A stretch of 64,000 bases of DNA from Lucifuga dentata (taxonomy: Eukaryota > Chordata > Actinopteri > Ophidiiformes > Bythitidae): NCBI GenBank assembly GCA_014773175.1, contig VXCM01000761.1, positions 1-64,000 on the forward strand, given 5' to 3'. The translations under genes and the position numbers were made by a program. Below the pieces are notes generated by a model. That model searched no databases, was not told the DNA's origin, and saw nothing but the letters and a program-made list of their open reading frames with translations. Shown here one piece after another: positions 1-11,384 of this stretch. The stretch's first letter is position 1; the number at the start of each line of letters is the position of its first letter.

Positions 1-251
1 CCGGTGAGATGTGGGGCCCGTAGGCGGAGGGGTGCTGGGTGCCTGCGAGGGGAGAGTGAAGAGAGTGTGCCGGGGGAAGTGAGACATTCATTAGGAGAGC
101 CAAGCTGACGCTGTCACCCTCACCCTCGCCTGCATCTAAGGCGCCTCCTCAGACACACGCCAGCCTCAGCTGCTACCAGTCTGCTGTGCCGCGCAACGAC
201 ATGGCTTCGACATTCAAGTCAAGTTTGTGTGTGTGTATGAGTGAGTGAGAA

Positions 252-290
<39 letters not shown>

Positions 291-1540
291 AATCACATGT
301 TAAAATGTTGTTTTATGCTGTCACACAAATTTTATTTCATCCAGAGAGGAAGATGATAGAGTGAGGAGATAGAGATACAGAAAGCGAGAGACAGACACAG
401 ACAGAGCGAGTCTATTATAAAACACAAGTTCAAGTTCACGGTTCATCGGCGGAGGCCTTACGCTTATTTCAGGCAGTTGTGATGACAAATGAGACAAGAG
501 TGTTCTCTCAGTCATCTTGCACGGCAGTGAAAGCAGAGCCCATTTTATTGGGCCTTTAATGCGACAAGAGAGGCCAGGAGTCAATTACTGTGTACTTATT
601 CTCCCTCTGCCTGAACGCTGATTTGTTAACGCTTCCTAATAATGAGCTGGAGTGAAGAGGAGGGCTGCACTGTATCCTTTGGATTCACGATAAGGAAAAT
701 GTTTTCGATTTGCTTTGTATCCTGATCAAAACTGAAAAAAGAGGCAATGGGACAGGGGGAATGTTAAAATTGTACTGATGTCCTTTTGTTGGCTTTTGTT
801 GTTGATTCATCTGTGGCAAATCTTGGCTTTTTAATATAACAAAATAGCTTTCATATAATAAAATACATTCATCATAGAGGAACACCAGCATGTATAAGAT
901 TAAAAGTTTTTTTTGGATGTTTATGATATGATTATTTATCAGTAAAAATTTCTGAACATTAATTTGTGGAAAAAAGCTAGCAAATTATGATTTGACTGCT
1001 TCTGCACCAAAACGCATTGTGTGTGTACCCTTCAGGCCTAAAAAAACATGTGGGCTGCTTTTACTACATTTGCAAAGCTTTATGTTGAATGTTTTGAAAG
1101 TTATACTTTCTGGCCAATGGTCTTTTTCTCCTCTTTTATTAGCTGTTGCTACCTTTTGCTGCACATTATTGCCACCAACTGTCAGCATCCATTTATGTGT
1201 ATGTATGCATGCAACATGCATGTATGTCCTCATACATGTGCCAGCAGAACACACGATACAAACACTATGGGGACCCCACTAATTATAACATTGTTCTACA
1301 GCGCTATTAGTGATCAAAGACTCCACAAGGCACCTTTAAAACACACTTTAGTCCTCTTGACTTGACATTTCATAAATGCAATTAGCAAAATGGATAAATA
1401 CAGTTGACTTCACAGTCTTCATTAAATTATAGATTGAAATCTACAGTTATGACACAAAAATGTCACTGGAACATGGTACATTTTAAATTTTAAGCATTAA
1501 TCCAGAACTGAAGAGAAAAAGTGTAGCATTGTAACATATC
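1..1540. other. Non-coding, GC-richer first 200 bp, then AT-rich
   Basis: The first 200 bases are GC-rich and the rest is AT-rich. A (GT)18 tract lies at 254-289. The very first bases, CCG|GTGAGA, resemble a splice donor, but no exon can be judged at the edge. Open frames here are short, overlap on both strands and show no protein character. Confidence 0.55.
254..289. repeat. (GT)n microsatellite
   Basis: Uninterrupted GT units, about 18 copies, preceded by GTGAGTGAGAAAGA. Confidence 0.95.
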
Positions 1541-2328
1541 TAAGGGTGTTTTCAGACCTTAGTCTGTTTGCTCTGGTCCAATTCATGGAATAAATTTTGA
1601 CTATGTTGAATTTAGTAGTTGGTTTAGTTCAGTTCCACACAGGAAAAAAATTTAATCGAACCAAAATAAAGCAGCACAAGTCATGTGAGAACATTTGCTA
1701 CACTCACTGGTCAGAAATGTCTGAAGAGTTAGGATTAGGGGAAAAAATCAAAACAGGCAACATTTACAAAATAACATGGAAACAAGATGGAATTCTTTCC
1801 TTGTCGTTGTCTATATACCACAAAAAAACATACGGCAGCAGAAGCTGAATTTTGATTTCAAGTCAATGAACAAAAAACTACATGTTGCTTCACATTATGT
1901 GAAGAAGACATGCTGCCTTCAGATGAACAGGAGATTGGATTGCATACTGAGCACATACTGTATATTCACATGCTAACCTTCACATGTTCATCTGAAAACA
2001 TGTTAAGTTTGACATGTTAAGACGGTTTTACATTTAATAGTTTTAGGGGATATCTGACAAGTGCCTTACATGAAACAAACTTTAACTGCAGTTGTAGCTA
2101 AGCATGAATCACACACAACCCTCTCTGATTCATTAATAGATCAATAGATTGCCTAGTAGTTGGTTCTGAACTAAGGTGGATCATGTTCACGCCACAAATG
2201 AATTGTTTTGGTGTGAACTTGAGTTTAATTGCTATGTTCGTATATTCCCAAGCAAACTAAATTTAAGGTGGAATTGCTCCAGGGTCTGAAAGAAATGCTG
2301 AAAATTAACTAGGTGTAAAAACACCCTA
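1541..2328. mobile_element. hAT-like non-autonomous DNA element
   Basis: Seen: the left end TAAGGGTGTTTTCAGACCTT and the reverse complement of the right end, TTTAGGGTGTTTTTACACCT, form imperfect terminal inverted repeats about 790 bp apart. Internal words such as GTTTGCTCTGGTCCAA and GTTCACGCCACAAATGAA resemble fish hAT-type MITEs that I know. There is no transposase frame. I could not find a clear 8-bp target duplication, which fits an old copy. Confidence 0.6.
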
Positions 2329-3196
2329 AATGACCAAAGCCCACAAAGTCAAATTGCATGTAATTGGTATAATTTCTTATGTTAATAAGAATTTTGATAT
2401 TTTTGAAAATAAATGTAAGTAATCAATATTCAAATTGTCATCATCGGCAGACAAAAGCACAATGATGATAAGTTGAAGTGGCAGTTCCCTCCTAAAACTG
2501 TAAAATGTGCACCATCAACCATGCCATCTTTTTTTTTTTTTTTNTTTTTTTTTTTTTTGATAGTGCTGTAACTCTTCTTAAAAATTATAAAAATTTACTT
2601 TTTCTCCCTACTGTATCACAAATACTGTACATTGGCTTTGAGAATACACAATGGAAATTAGATAATTAATTCCATAGGCATTATATTTTAATTCACTCCA
2701 AAATGAGGCTGATCTTTGCCAATTCAGCTTATGAGAACCCCTGGCTTTGTTCATTTGTTTTAATTACCAGAATGAGAGAACTGAGGTGAAGAAAAATGAA
2801 AAAAACATGAAAAACTGGCACATTGTTAGTGTAATTAAAGATGAATTCCAGACTATTATGCATGTGAATGATTCTCATGTTGGAGAAAGATATCTATATT
2901 TAACATAAAAAAAATTATGGTTAATTTTAGATGACAACATAAGACTTTAAAATCTGTCAGAGTCACCACTAACATGACTATTCATTTAGCATTAGCAGTC
3001 TTCAAGGCCACAATTTGTGTGTCACTGCTCTATCTGGAAAGTTGTTTTCATGTGATGATATACCTATCTTCAAATTTACTGAATCAGTTATTGCAGATGT
3101 AGATATTTCAATGGTCACATATGACAAAACATGATCCACAAATAGCTGAGCACACTTTCATTTGACCCGAATTTGCGTCCTGCCATAGTTCAGAAG
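2329..3196. other. AT-rich spacer with N-containing poly(T)
   Basis: Nothing gene-like. It contains the T-run at 2529-2558 with N at 2544. Confidence 0.55.
2529..2558. repeat. Poly(T) tract with one N
   Basis: Homopolymer with N at 2544; the assembled length is unreliable. Confidence 0.95.
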
Positions 3197-3711
3197 TTAA
3201 AGGACCATACCAAAGATAGTGCATGTTTGAGAGCAATAAATGCATCCACATATACTGACCACTATTTCCCAAAATATACCACGGGAGCAGTAAATTTTAG
3301 ATTTTTTTTCCTACCTGCCTTTGCTTTCAGTTCATTCCAGTAGGCTATTAAAATACCAAATAATCCATCACAGTGAAGACAATGACGATTAACTTTTTTT
3401 GTGTAACTAACTTTATTTATATAAAGATAGGATATTATATATAGGATATATAGTCTCAGGAGAAGACGGCTTTTACCGAGAAATTAAAATGACCGTGCCT
3501 TCTACAATCATGCATAAGTGTCAGAAAGTGAAACATTAAATTTCAAGGTGGGTGTGCCAACTGAACATTTTACTTTGAAAGATTAGGGGTTTTGGAAAAA
3601 TAACAGGAAAACTAAAATATGATTTTGTGTTTTGGAAATTGTCAGAAACGGAACATGTGTGCTGGTTGTGTATATTGAGCTTAAATATGCAAACTTGGTG
3701 ATATGGTTCTT
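3197..3711. mobile_element. Inverted-repeat element (TTAAAGGACC family), copy 1
   Basis: It begins TTAAAGGACCATACC. Its right end, read on the other strand, begins AAGAACCATATCACC and then continues with matching GCATATTTAAGC..CAATATACAC and TTTCCAAAACACAAAAT blocks. The inverted ends match imperfectly over about 90 bp. The middle contains CTTTGCTTTCAGTTCATTCC and AAATTAAAATGACCGTGCC, which are shared with the copy at 35.7 kb. It has no coding capacity. The TTAA at the end suggests a TTAA or TA target site; this is inferred from few copies. Confidence 0.7.
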
Positions 3712-5360
3712 CACGAACATGTTTTTTTTTTTTTTTAACATATCTTTGCTGTCTTTCATAACATTAACAATGCATATGAATGCATATGATGCTATGCATA
3801 TCCTGTCTTCATTTTAAATGATAGTTTTGCAGGTTCTTAGGAAATAATGTTATGTGTTCAAAAGATGCAATGCTTTCAAAAATTGTGCTCAGCTTTCGTG
3901 AAGTGACATCACATTACAGTAACCAATAAATGGCTAAGAGTTCTGAGAACAAGCATAGCAGGATTTGTTTTATCGCCACATGCACCACCATTGAGATCTC
4001 CGCTGAGATCATTGCCTCTGTTTCTTCCACTTTTGTAAAATAAATTAAATGCTGATCTCATTTATTGTCACCATCTTTGGTTTCGCTGTTCAGCAAAATC
4101 AGAAGTACTTCAGAACTGTATGGGAAAGTGTAGGCACGGTTATCAAGTCTAAGCCTTTGTCTTATTTTTCTCGATTTTTACAGACTCATTATACTTAAAC
4201 CCAAATTGATTAATTATACTTACTAAATTTCTTATTACTACCTCCCTAGACTGACAGATTTATAATACAAAGGTAAATAGCACATGTTCTTTGTAAAAAC
4301 ATTTTTGTAATCTTGAGTTTTCAAGGCTTTTCTTATTAAATATTTGTGCATCTGTCTAAAACAATCTTTGTAGCCATGCTGTTTTTTTTTTTTTTTTTTT
4401 TNTTTTTTTTTTTTTTTTTTTGAGAAAAAAAAAAATCTAATTAATTTTACGATGTGTCTTGATAATTTTGTCTCACCAACATTAAAAAGTCCTCAGGCAT
4501 ATTCACTGAGCATTTTTTCATTCCACCTGAATGCTTAATTACTTAAATGAACTCATTATGTACTTCACTGGACTAAATTTAACTCTTTGTCCAAGGTCAA
4601 GTCCAACAGAGATTTAAAGTGACCAGACTGTCAGCCTGAGAGACAAGGAACAGGAATGAATGGCAAGAAAAGCATGCGAACATAGATTGGGAAAAAAATG
4701 GAACAATTAAAAAACAAACCCAAGTCCATGAAATCATACCTGAAGAGAAAAATGTAGGCACATGGGCTACCCACTGTTGCTGCCTGCAAGTAAGCAAAAC
4801 AGCAGCAGTTGTTGACAATGGACAAGAGAATGAATGAGCTACATTTGATATCAGTTGGATGCAGCTAATTGGGTTTAGAGTTCACAGAGTATAACACAGA
4901 ACACTAGAACATACAGTAACTAATGGCACAGCAGTCTGCCTACAGCATTAAGCCGCTGCCGCTGTAAGATGAATAAATCAACTCAATCATCATGTCATGC
5001 TGCTGAAAGTGATGAACTTAACCTGAAATTGAAAGAGCTGATGTTGCTGAAAACTTTTTTGTGGGTCATTTCACCAGCCTGTCATCTAGCATCCTGGCAG
5101 CAGATCACAATAACAGCAGCAAAAACGCCTGCACTCCTACACAGCGAATTGTGCCACCAAGACACAGTAACATGAGCACCTTCCACACATGTATACCAGA
5201 ACAAAGCAGCACTACCTGCTGTGGGAATGTTCCTAGACTACCCCTTTCACACTTGCAGTCAAGTACAGGACAATAGCCAAAACAACCGTGCTTGCACTTA
5301 AGCCTGAAATTCCCTGGTCAGTCGGAGGATATGATCCTTCCTTCACACCAGCAGGTGGAC
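3712..5360. other. AT-rich spacer with N-containing poly(T)
   Basis: No exon or RNA gene seen. It includes the long T-run at 4382-4421. A stretch near 5235-5290 with TTTCACACTTGCAGTCAAG may be another element end, but no partner end is clear. Confidence 0.5.
4382..4421. repeat. Poly(T) tract with one N
   Basis: 40-base T homopolymer with N at 4402, the longest homopolymer in the window. Confidence 0.95.
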
Positions 5361-5971
5361 TTAAAGGACCCATACCGGCGATCATGCATGTTCGAGCCTA
5401 ATATATTCAATTTTCATACATGTTACGGTACTGATAACCATTTCCAAAAGGATAAAATATTTCAGCTTTCCTGATATTTTGCAGAATCTCTTAACCTTTC
5501 AAAATCAAATATTCAAGCGATACACCCACCTTAAAAATCGATGTTTCACCTGATAATTATGCAGCCTTATGAAGTCACAGTCATTTAAATTTTTCGATAA
5601 ATGCAGGTCTTCTTTCAGGACTATATTACCTGGTGGAGACATGCATTCAATCTGCACTTTGTATTGTGGTTAAATGCTAAAATTATGTAACTTCTAAAAA
5701 AAACCTGAATACATGTCTTGTTCACGATATGGATTACCTATCTCAAGAATGTTCCAAGTATCAACAAGTTGATTTTAATAGAGTACCAGAATGAACTGAA
5801 AGCATTGGCTGTCTGGAAGGTAGGAACATTTATTTTTAAATAGTATGCTTTGGGAAATGACTGTCAGTAACATTATGTATTTTATTTTTATTTCATTTTT
5901 ATGTGTATTAGGTGTATGAAAATTGAATATATTAGGCTCAAATATGCACAATCGCTGGTATGGTCCTGTAA
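5361..5971. mobile_element. Inverted-repeat element (TTAAAGGACC family), copy 2, inverted
   Basis: The ends are TTAAAGGACCCATACC and, on the other strand, ACAGGACCATACCAGCGATT; both continue into GAGCCTAATATATTCAATTT. The match between the two ends is long and good. It lies in the opposite orientation to copies at 3.2 and 35.7 kb, shown by GAATGAACTGAAAGCATTGG and GTCTGGAAGGTAGG, which are reverse complements of their middle blocks. About 611 bp, no coding capacity. Confidence 0.75.
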
Positions 5972-6999
5972 GTGCCAAATGGAGAGAACCAAGTACAAGA
6001 AGAAGAATAAGGCAAGCTGTGACACTAAAGTATGCTCCAGAAGACCATCTGAATCAGTCCAATTTCCACTAATGTATAGTTTCCTCTGGAAATCCTGCTT
6101 GTCACCAACACTCTAAGAGTATTGTCACACGCAAGTCACAGGACAAATACGGCATCAGCATGCTCACTTGCTTGAAATTTTGCTTGAAATCTCTCAGCCT
6201 CCTGTTCTCACATGAGTCGATCTAGGAATGTACTAGGCTCTGAAGAGGACACTTGCCAAAAACTTGTTCCACATTCTGCTTCAAGCGTGCGATCTCACGC
6301 TGCCCAGGACAATAGCAGAAATCTTTCCTGACTTGAACATGTGAAATGGACTATAGATGGTCAGGTAAACAGTTTGTACTTTGTGTGCCTATTTGTGCTT
6401 TTGAGGGAGTTAATATATAAAAGGCTAACATCACATTATCCTTTCAAAATGGTTGTTCTGTTATGATTAAAACATATTGCTATTTGCTTGATACTATCAC
6501 TATGAGAATTATAGGCTAATCCAGAAACACATAAATAAGATGTTAAATCTGTTGACATGTTTCTCCTTAAATGAATGGATCACAGCTACAGCACTTCACT
6601 TCTCCAAACAAGTACCATGGGACTTGGAACCACATCTCAATGTTTCCTTCATCTTTTTTTGGCCCTGCATCCTTCATAATAGGAAATAAAGCTGTTGGTT
6701 TTTGTTTGTGGCTACATCACAAAAGAGCTGTAAATCATGAATGAGACTTATTTTGCATTTTGTCATGTCGCTTTGGGCAGGATGGGTGTGATGGATAGGA
6801 CTACAGTGTAGGGGACAAATGAGTGAATCAACATGGGGCCCATCAACGACAGCGCCATAACAACTGCTCTGGTTCTCCCCCAAAAATAAACAGTGTATTA
6901 CATATTAATAGTTACAAAGCTACAGATTAAAAAGCTCCATTTGCTGTGCTGTATCTGCCATCATTTGCTGCAATGTAATATATATATAGGCCGTTTCAG
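5972..6999. other. Spacer, no gene seen
   Basis: About 1 kb without exon, RNA gene or clear repeat. The segment 6115-6350 is somewhat richer in CpG and may be an old element, but I cannot define its ends. Confidence 0.5.
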
Positions 7000-7280
7000 G
7001 TTTTGCAAGCAGCCCAGGCCCTGTGCTCTTCCCATCTCTTATCTGGCTCCGGTCGATTCCTGTTCCCGGGGACCATGGGGAAGGACAAGTCCTGGCTGTC
7101 CTGGCTCTTGACAGAGGAGATAAATCACTCAGCACACCGGAGGATAGCCTTCCAGCCGGCAAGCTGGGAACTTCATTATCCCGCCCCTGCCACATATTAC
7201 CATGCAGATCGTCACTGATTGGGCCGGTACTGCGGCGTGCACAGCCTACTTCTGTCACCGCCAGAGGAGTTTCAGATCTG
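7000..7280. other. GC-rich island in AT-rich DNA, possible regulatory block
   Basis: The base composition jumps here. The block has several CpGs, GGCTCCGGTCGATTCCTG near the start, and CTTCATTATCCCGCCCC and ATGCAGATCGTCACTGATTG further on. Several overlapping open frames exist on both strands, as expected of GC-rich DNA with few stops, and none looks like a protein. An enhancer or CpG-rich element is possible. Confidence 0.3.
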
Positions 7281-8030
7281 TCTCAGTATTATGGAGAGGA
7301 GAGGAAACATTTAAGATGGAATGATATAATGGAGAGAAAAATAAAGGTGGAAGTGAGAGGTGATATTTTTAAAAAGAAACATTTTAAGAGGAACTGGGAA
7401 TTTTTAGCTAATATCACAACAACACAGAGCTATTTCGATTCAAAAAAGTCTACAGTAAGAGTTGGTTTCTGTTGACGTCTAAAATATACAGCATATTCAG
7501 CAGGAATGTTCTGTGTAAATTCCACTATGGTGTAGTTTTCTTAAGCAAGGAAGGGTTCAGGCAAACCACACTTTCTACTTTTTTGCTCGGCCTATTCTGC
7601 ATCACCACACTTTCACTCACACCTTGTATGTTTTGAAACTGAATAACTTTCTTCACCACAAACCACCCATCTAGAGAGCTTATGAGATCCTTTAGATTTT
7701 TTTTTACAGATATTAAACTTACATGAGATCTTTAACACAGAAATATAATTAAAATTCTTCATATTATGCAATGCAATTATATGCATATGCATTGGTAATA
7801 AACTTTCATATGCTTCAATAAAACTAATGCATCCTGTTTTCTTAAAGAGGATGTGGATATTGCTGGTTTAAGCTAATGAAGATGTATAAATATACAAAGA
7901 TGTAGAGGGAGAGAGAGGGCAAGAGAGTGTACATTGTGTGTGTGTGTGGTCCTGAAGCACAGGGTAATACGATCCATGCTTGTCTTTGGAGTCAGCATGT
8001 GGGATACTGGTACTCTCCCATCCTACTATA

Positions 8031-8053
8031 ACACACACACACACACACACACA
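8031..8053. repeat. (AC)n microsatellite
   Basis: About 11 AC units. Confidence 0.95.
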
Positions 8054-8161
8054 GTACCAATGTGGCAGTTTCCTGGCAGAGATCAGCAACAGATCGACAA
8101 AATGTTTGAGTGTCAACTTCAACTCATTTGAATGAATGCCTGTGTCTGTGTGTGCCTGCCT

Positions 8162-8191
8162 ACACACACAGACACACACACACACACTGAT

Positions 8192-8225
<34 letters not shown>
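8162..8225. repeat. Inverted (CA)n / (TG)n pair
   Basis: CA units (8162-8187, one GA interruption) are followed within six bases by TG units (8193-8225). The two arms are complementary, giving a hairpin or cruciform of about 26-bp arms. Confidence 0.95.
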
Positions 8226-8227
<2 letters not shown>

Positions 8228-9266
8228 CTGTCTCTTGCTGTGCAGACAATGTGGTCAGAAACAGAAATGAGGCATCTGAAATGGAAGGCACCATCTCCAA
8301 AAGTGGAAAAATTGCAGCAAAAATTAGAACTGAGCAACAGTATGTTTTAATTGTCCTAAATTGTTATATTTAGTGAACCATATAGCAGAAAGAAATATGA
8401 TTAACTAATGTAATTGCTTAATTAGTAACTAAAGTTGTCTAAAAACAACTTGTCATGTTCTGCTTTAGAGAACATTTTGATGACGTGAACTCATGCCACC
8501 TTCTATTACCGATCCACATTATACACCGGTGCACATTGTTGCTCTTTCTAGGTAACATCCAGTCTGCACTCCCTGATGTGACTTATGTGAACTCTACCCA
8601 GAGCTCAGTGGGGACAGCCTGACTCTCTGTTAGGTTTCCAGTTCTCTCTCTCTCTCTTTCTCTTTTTCTCATTGAATTCATTCCACCCTCTGGGCATCAG
8701 GCTGGATCAATGCATTGGTGAGTTGTAACCTGATCGTATTGATCCTTTTCTTTCATTTATTGGCTCCTTACCAGTGAAAAACACTGGGAGAGGAGTCGAG
8801 GAAAGCAAAACATCCTAAAAGGTGCTTTGTGATGGGATAATTACAGAAGAAGTGGAACATGAGATTACACTGTGAAAGGAAACAAACAAAAATATGATTT
8901 ACATTGTACAAATAAAGAAGGAAATGCATCTAATAACAGGAAAACAATTTAATAGAACTGAAGCTCAAAGTTATTATCACCAAGACACCTCAGCAAAAGA
9001 GATGGCCCATCAGACTATGGTTGCCAAGGACGACACTAAGGAATTACGTTATCACTGGGAGTGGGAAGAGGGCAGGCAGGGATTCCAGGTGTTCTTAACA
9101 AGAATTAAAAAGTGACATCTGAAAATTAGCAAACATTTCATTCCACACTTCTGAACCATGGGGTGAGTGCAAATGAAACAAAGAGGGGAGCTTCACTCCT
9201 CCACCTCTCAACCTCCAGTTCTCACCACTGTCAGCAGATGTCAGTTGACTTCTTCCTGCACAGCTG

Positions 9267-9269
<3 letters not shown>

Positions 9270-9307
<38 letters not shown>
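9270..9307. repeat. (TC)n microsatellite
   Basis: Uninterrupted TC units, about 19 copies. Confidence 0.95.
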
Positions 9308-9310
<3 letters not shown>

Positions 9311-9858
9311 ACAGACTCACAATAATATTCAATAACAGATATTGGCATAGAATACATTGAGAAACCACAATGTCTACCTCTCATTTCCATCCTCTCCACC
9401 TTTCTGTGCTTTATTTTTTCCTCTACCGTAACTTTTGTATGCCCTCCCCACTTCCCCCTCTCTAACCCCCCTCCCCCCCAGTCCAGGTCTTATGTGTCAG
9501 AGGATCCCCAGGGTGTGTGTGGGCTAATTAGGGTGAGGCAGATCGGAGAGAAACACAGGTGTTAGCTAGACCGTACTCGCTGTACAGAGTAATGACTGTA
9601 CCATAGACCCCATCCCACCACCCTCCCTCCAGGGTAATTTGTTGCTACTCTGTATAACCATGCATCTCTCTGCTCTACTTCTGTTTGCTTTTCATTAATT
9701 CTTTTTATGTGGTTATTCGTTAGCATTATTTATGGCCCACACAAATATTAGCGCCATTAGCCGGAGATACAACAATGACTTTGCCACTGTGGTCCTTACC
9801 TGAGCCATGAGGGCTAGAACTGTTGATGTGTCTTTATCAGGTCAAGGTGGTCTGTTAA

Positions 9859-9943
9859 AGTGTGTGTGTGTGTGTGTGTGTGTGTGAGTGAGAGAGAGAG
9901 AGAGAGAGAGTGCGCATGCACGCATGCGTGCATGCGTGCATGA
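9859..9943. repeat. Compound (GT)n(GA)n(GCATGC)n repeat
   Basis: GT units (to 9886), then GA units (to 9910), then 33 bases of strictly alternating purine-pyrimidine beginning TGCGCATGCACGCATGCG. The last part is self-complementary and the GT and GCATGC parts are classic Z-DNA formers. Confidence 0.95.
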
Positions 9944-11384
9944 GTTTTGTTCTACATCAACTGTCATACTGTGCAACACTATTTCATTTTGGAGGTTTCC
10001 CTCATTTTTATTTTTGCAAACCAATAATCTGTCCTTGGTGATGCAGAATTGTCTCTATTAGTAATTCTAATTGGTGATGACTGTGCAAATCTCAAAAAGA
10101 AAATGTGCTTCTGCTTCTTACTTATTAAATTATGACAAGGGAGATGAGTAAAGAATTTATGAGCACAAATCGACAGTGTGGCAGTAACAGAAACAGTAAA
10201 AAGAGAAAGCAGAGAGGTTGAGTGATGAGGAGAGTATGAGAGCAAAAAAAAAAAAATGTAGAGATGACTGCAAGATGGACAGGCAGAGAAGATAAAGAGG
10301 AAAAAGAGAGAGTGGTACTGTTAAGTGCATAAGTGGCAATATGCATCCACTGAGGTGGAACTGGACCGGAAAGAGAATATTGTCCTAGGTCAAGCCTAGT
10401 CAGAATCACTTGGGTGGCTGTTTGCTCACCAGAGCAGAACACAGGAGGAGAAAGCAGGTACAGACCTCAGTCAGCGCCATTTTACCAAATTCGTAGTGAA
10501 AATGTCTTCTCCACTAACAAGACGTGAAAGATATTCATGAAAACATTCACCTAAATTAATCTGTAACTAAGTAATAACTGTCTGAATGTGGATTTATATG
10601 GAAAACATCAACATGCATCACAAAGTGCATGTACTGTACATCTGACACAAACACATGCACATACAATAAAAAAACAATGAAGTACCCCAAACACTGTTCT
10701 AATATGCCACCATAAACCATATTCTCTAGGGAACCAAGTGAAAGCAAACATTCAGTAATCAAAACCTTTGTAAGTTAGCATAAGCAGTCCATGTTGCAAA
10801 ATCACAACTGCAGACAAAGGACATTGATGAAAACAGCAGCAAACCTCCTCCTGCTTTAACTCCATTGGTAAATAGAAAACATATAACTTTCAAGAACTTG
10901 TAAATTAATTCAGTCCATCAGCCTGTTCTGATGAAATCGTCAATGAACTTTTCCCTTTTGAGTTTCATAGTAGTTCTTTATCCATGGAGATGAATGCCAC
11001 TGCCTGTAATGTTCTGCCTTTGTTGTACATTTTACAGAAGTGGCAGAGTTGAAAAGTGTTGTAAATAACATATCTTTTCTCATCTATACATTCATATCTT
11101 AACTTAAGATTTTCAGTGGAGTAAAATAAAGTGAAAAAAAATGAAGTCCTACTTTTTCTACAAAGCTACAGTAATTTGAAATTTCCTGAACAATGTTACT
11201 GACAAACTTAAATGTCATAAGAAATAACTGTATTGTAATGATACTTCAAGAACACCATTCTCTTTTAATTAATATCAGGAAACTTAAATGTTATAATCAC
11301 TCACTGAGCAAGTGTAAATGAAGAAAAGTACTCATTCTGCTGTTTTATGTCACTGTATTATTTATGTCACACCAAACACATTAT

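Larger units (their letters stand above)
7281..8640. other. Spacer with a TG/CA repeat cluster
   Basis: No gene seen. It contains a dense group of (TG)n and (CA)n arrays between 7935 and 8225. Confidence 0.55.
8641..11384. other. Spacer with microsatellites and a possible conserved block at 9640-9830
   Basis: No gene seen. It contains (TC)19 at 9270-9307, the compound repeat at 9859-9943, and a purine-rich stretch at 10190-10320. The segment 9640-9830 has GTGGTTATTCGTTAGCATTA, then ATTTATGG and CCATTAGC words in otherwise non-repetitive DNA. Confidence 0.5.

Noticed and set aside
7023..7475. 150-residue open frame on the plus strand
   Set aside because: Starts in the GC-rich island where stops are rare and continues into AT-rich DNA with different composition. 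Rival frames are open on both strands and no motif is seen.
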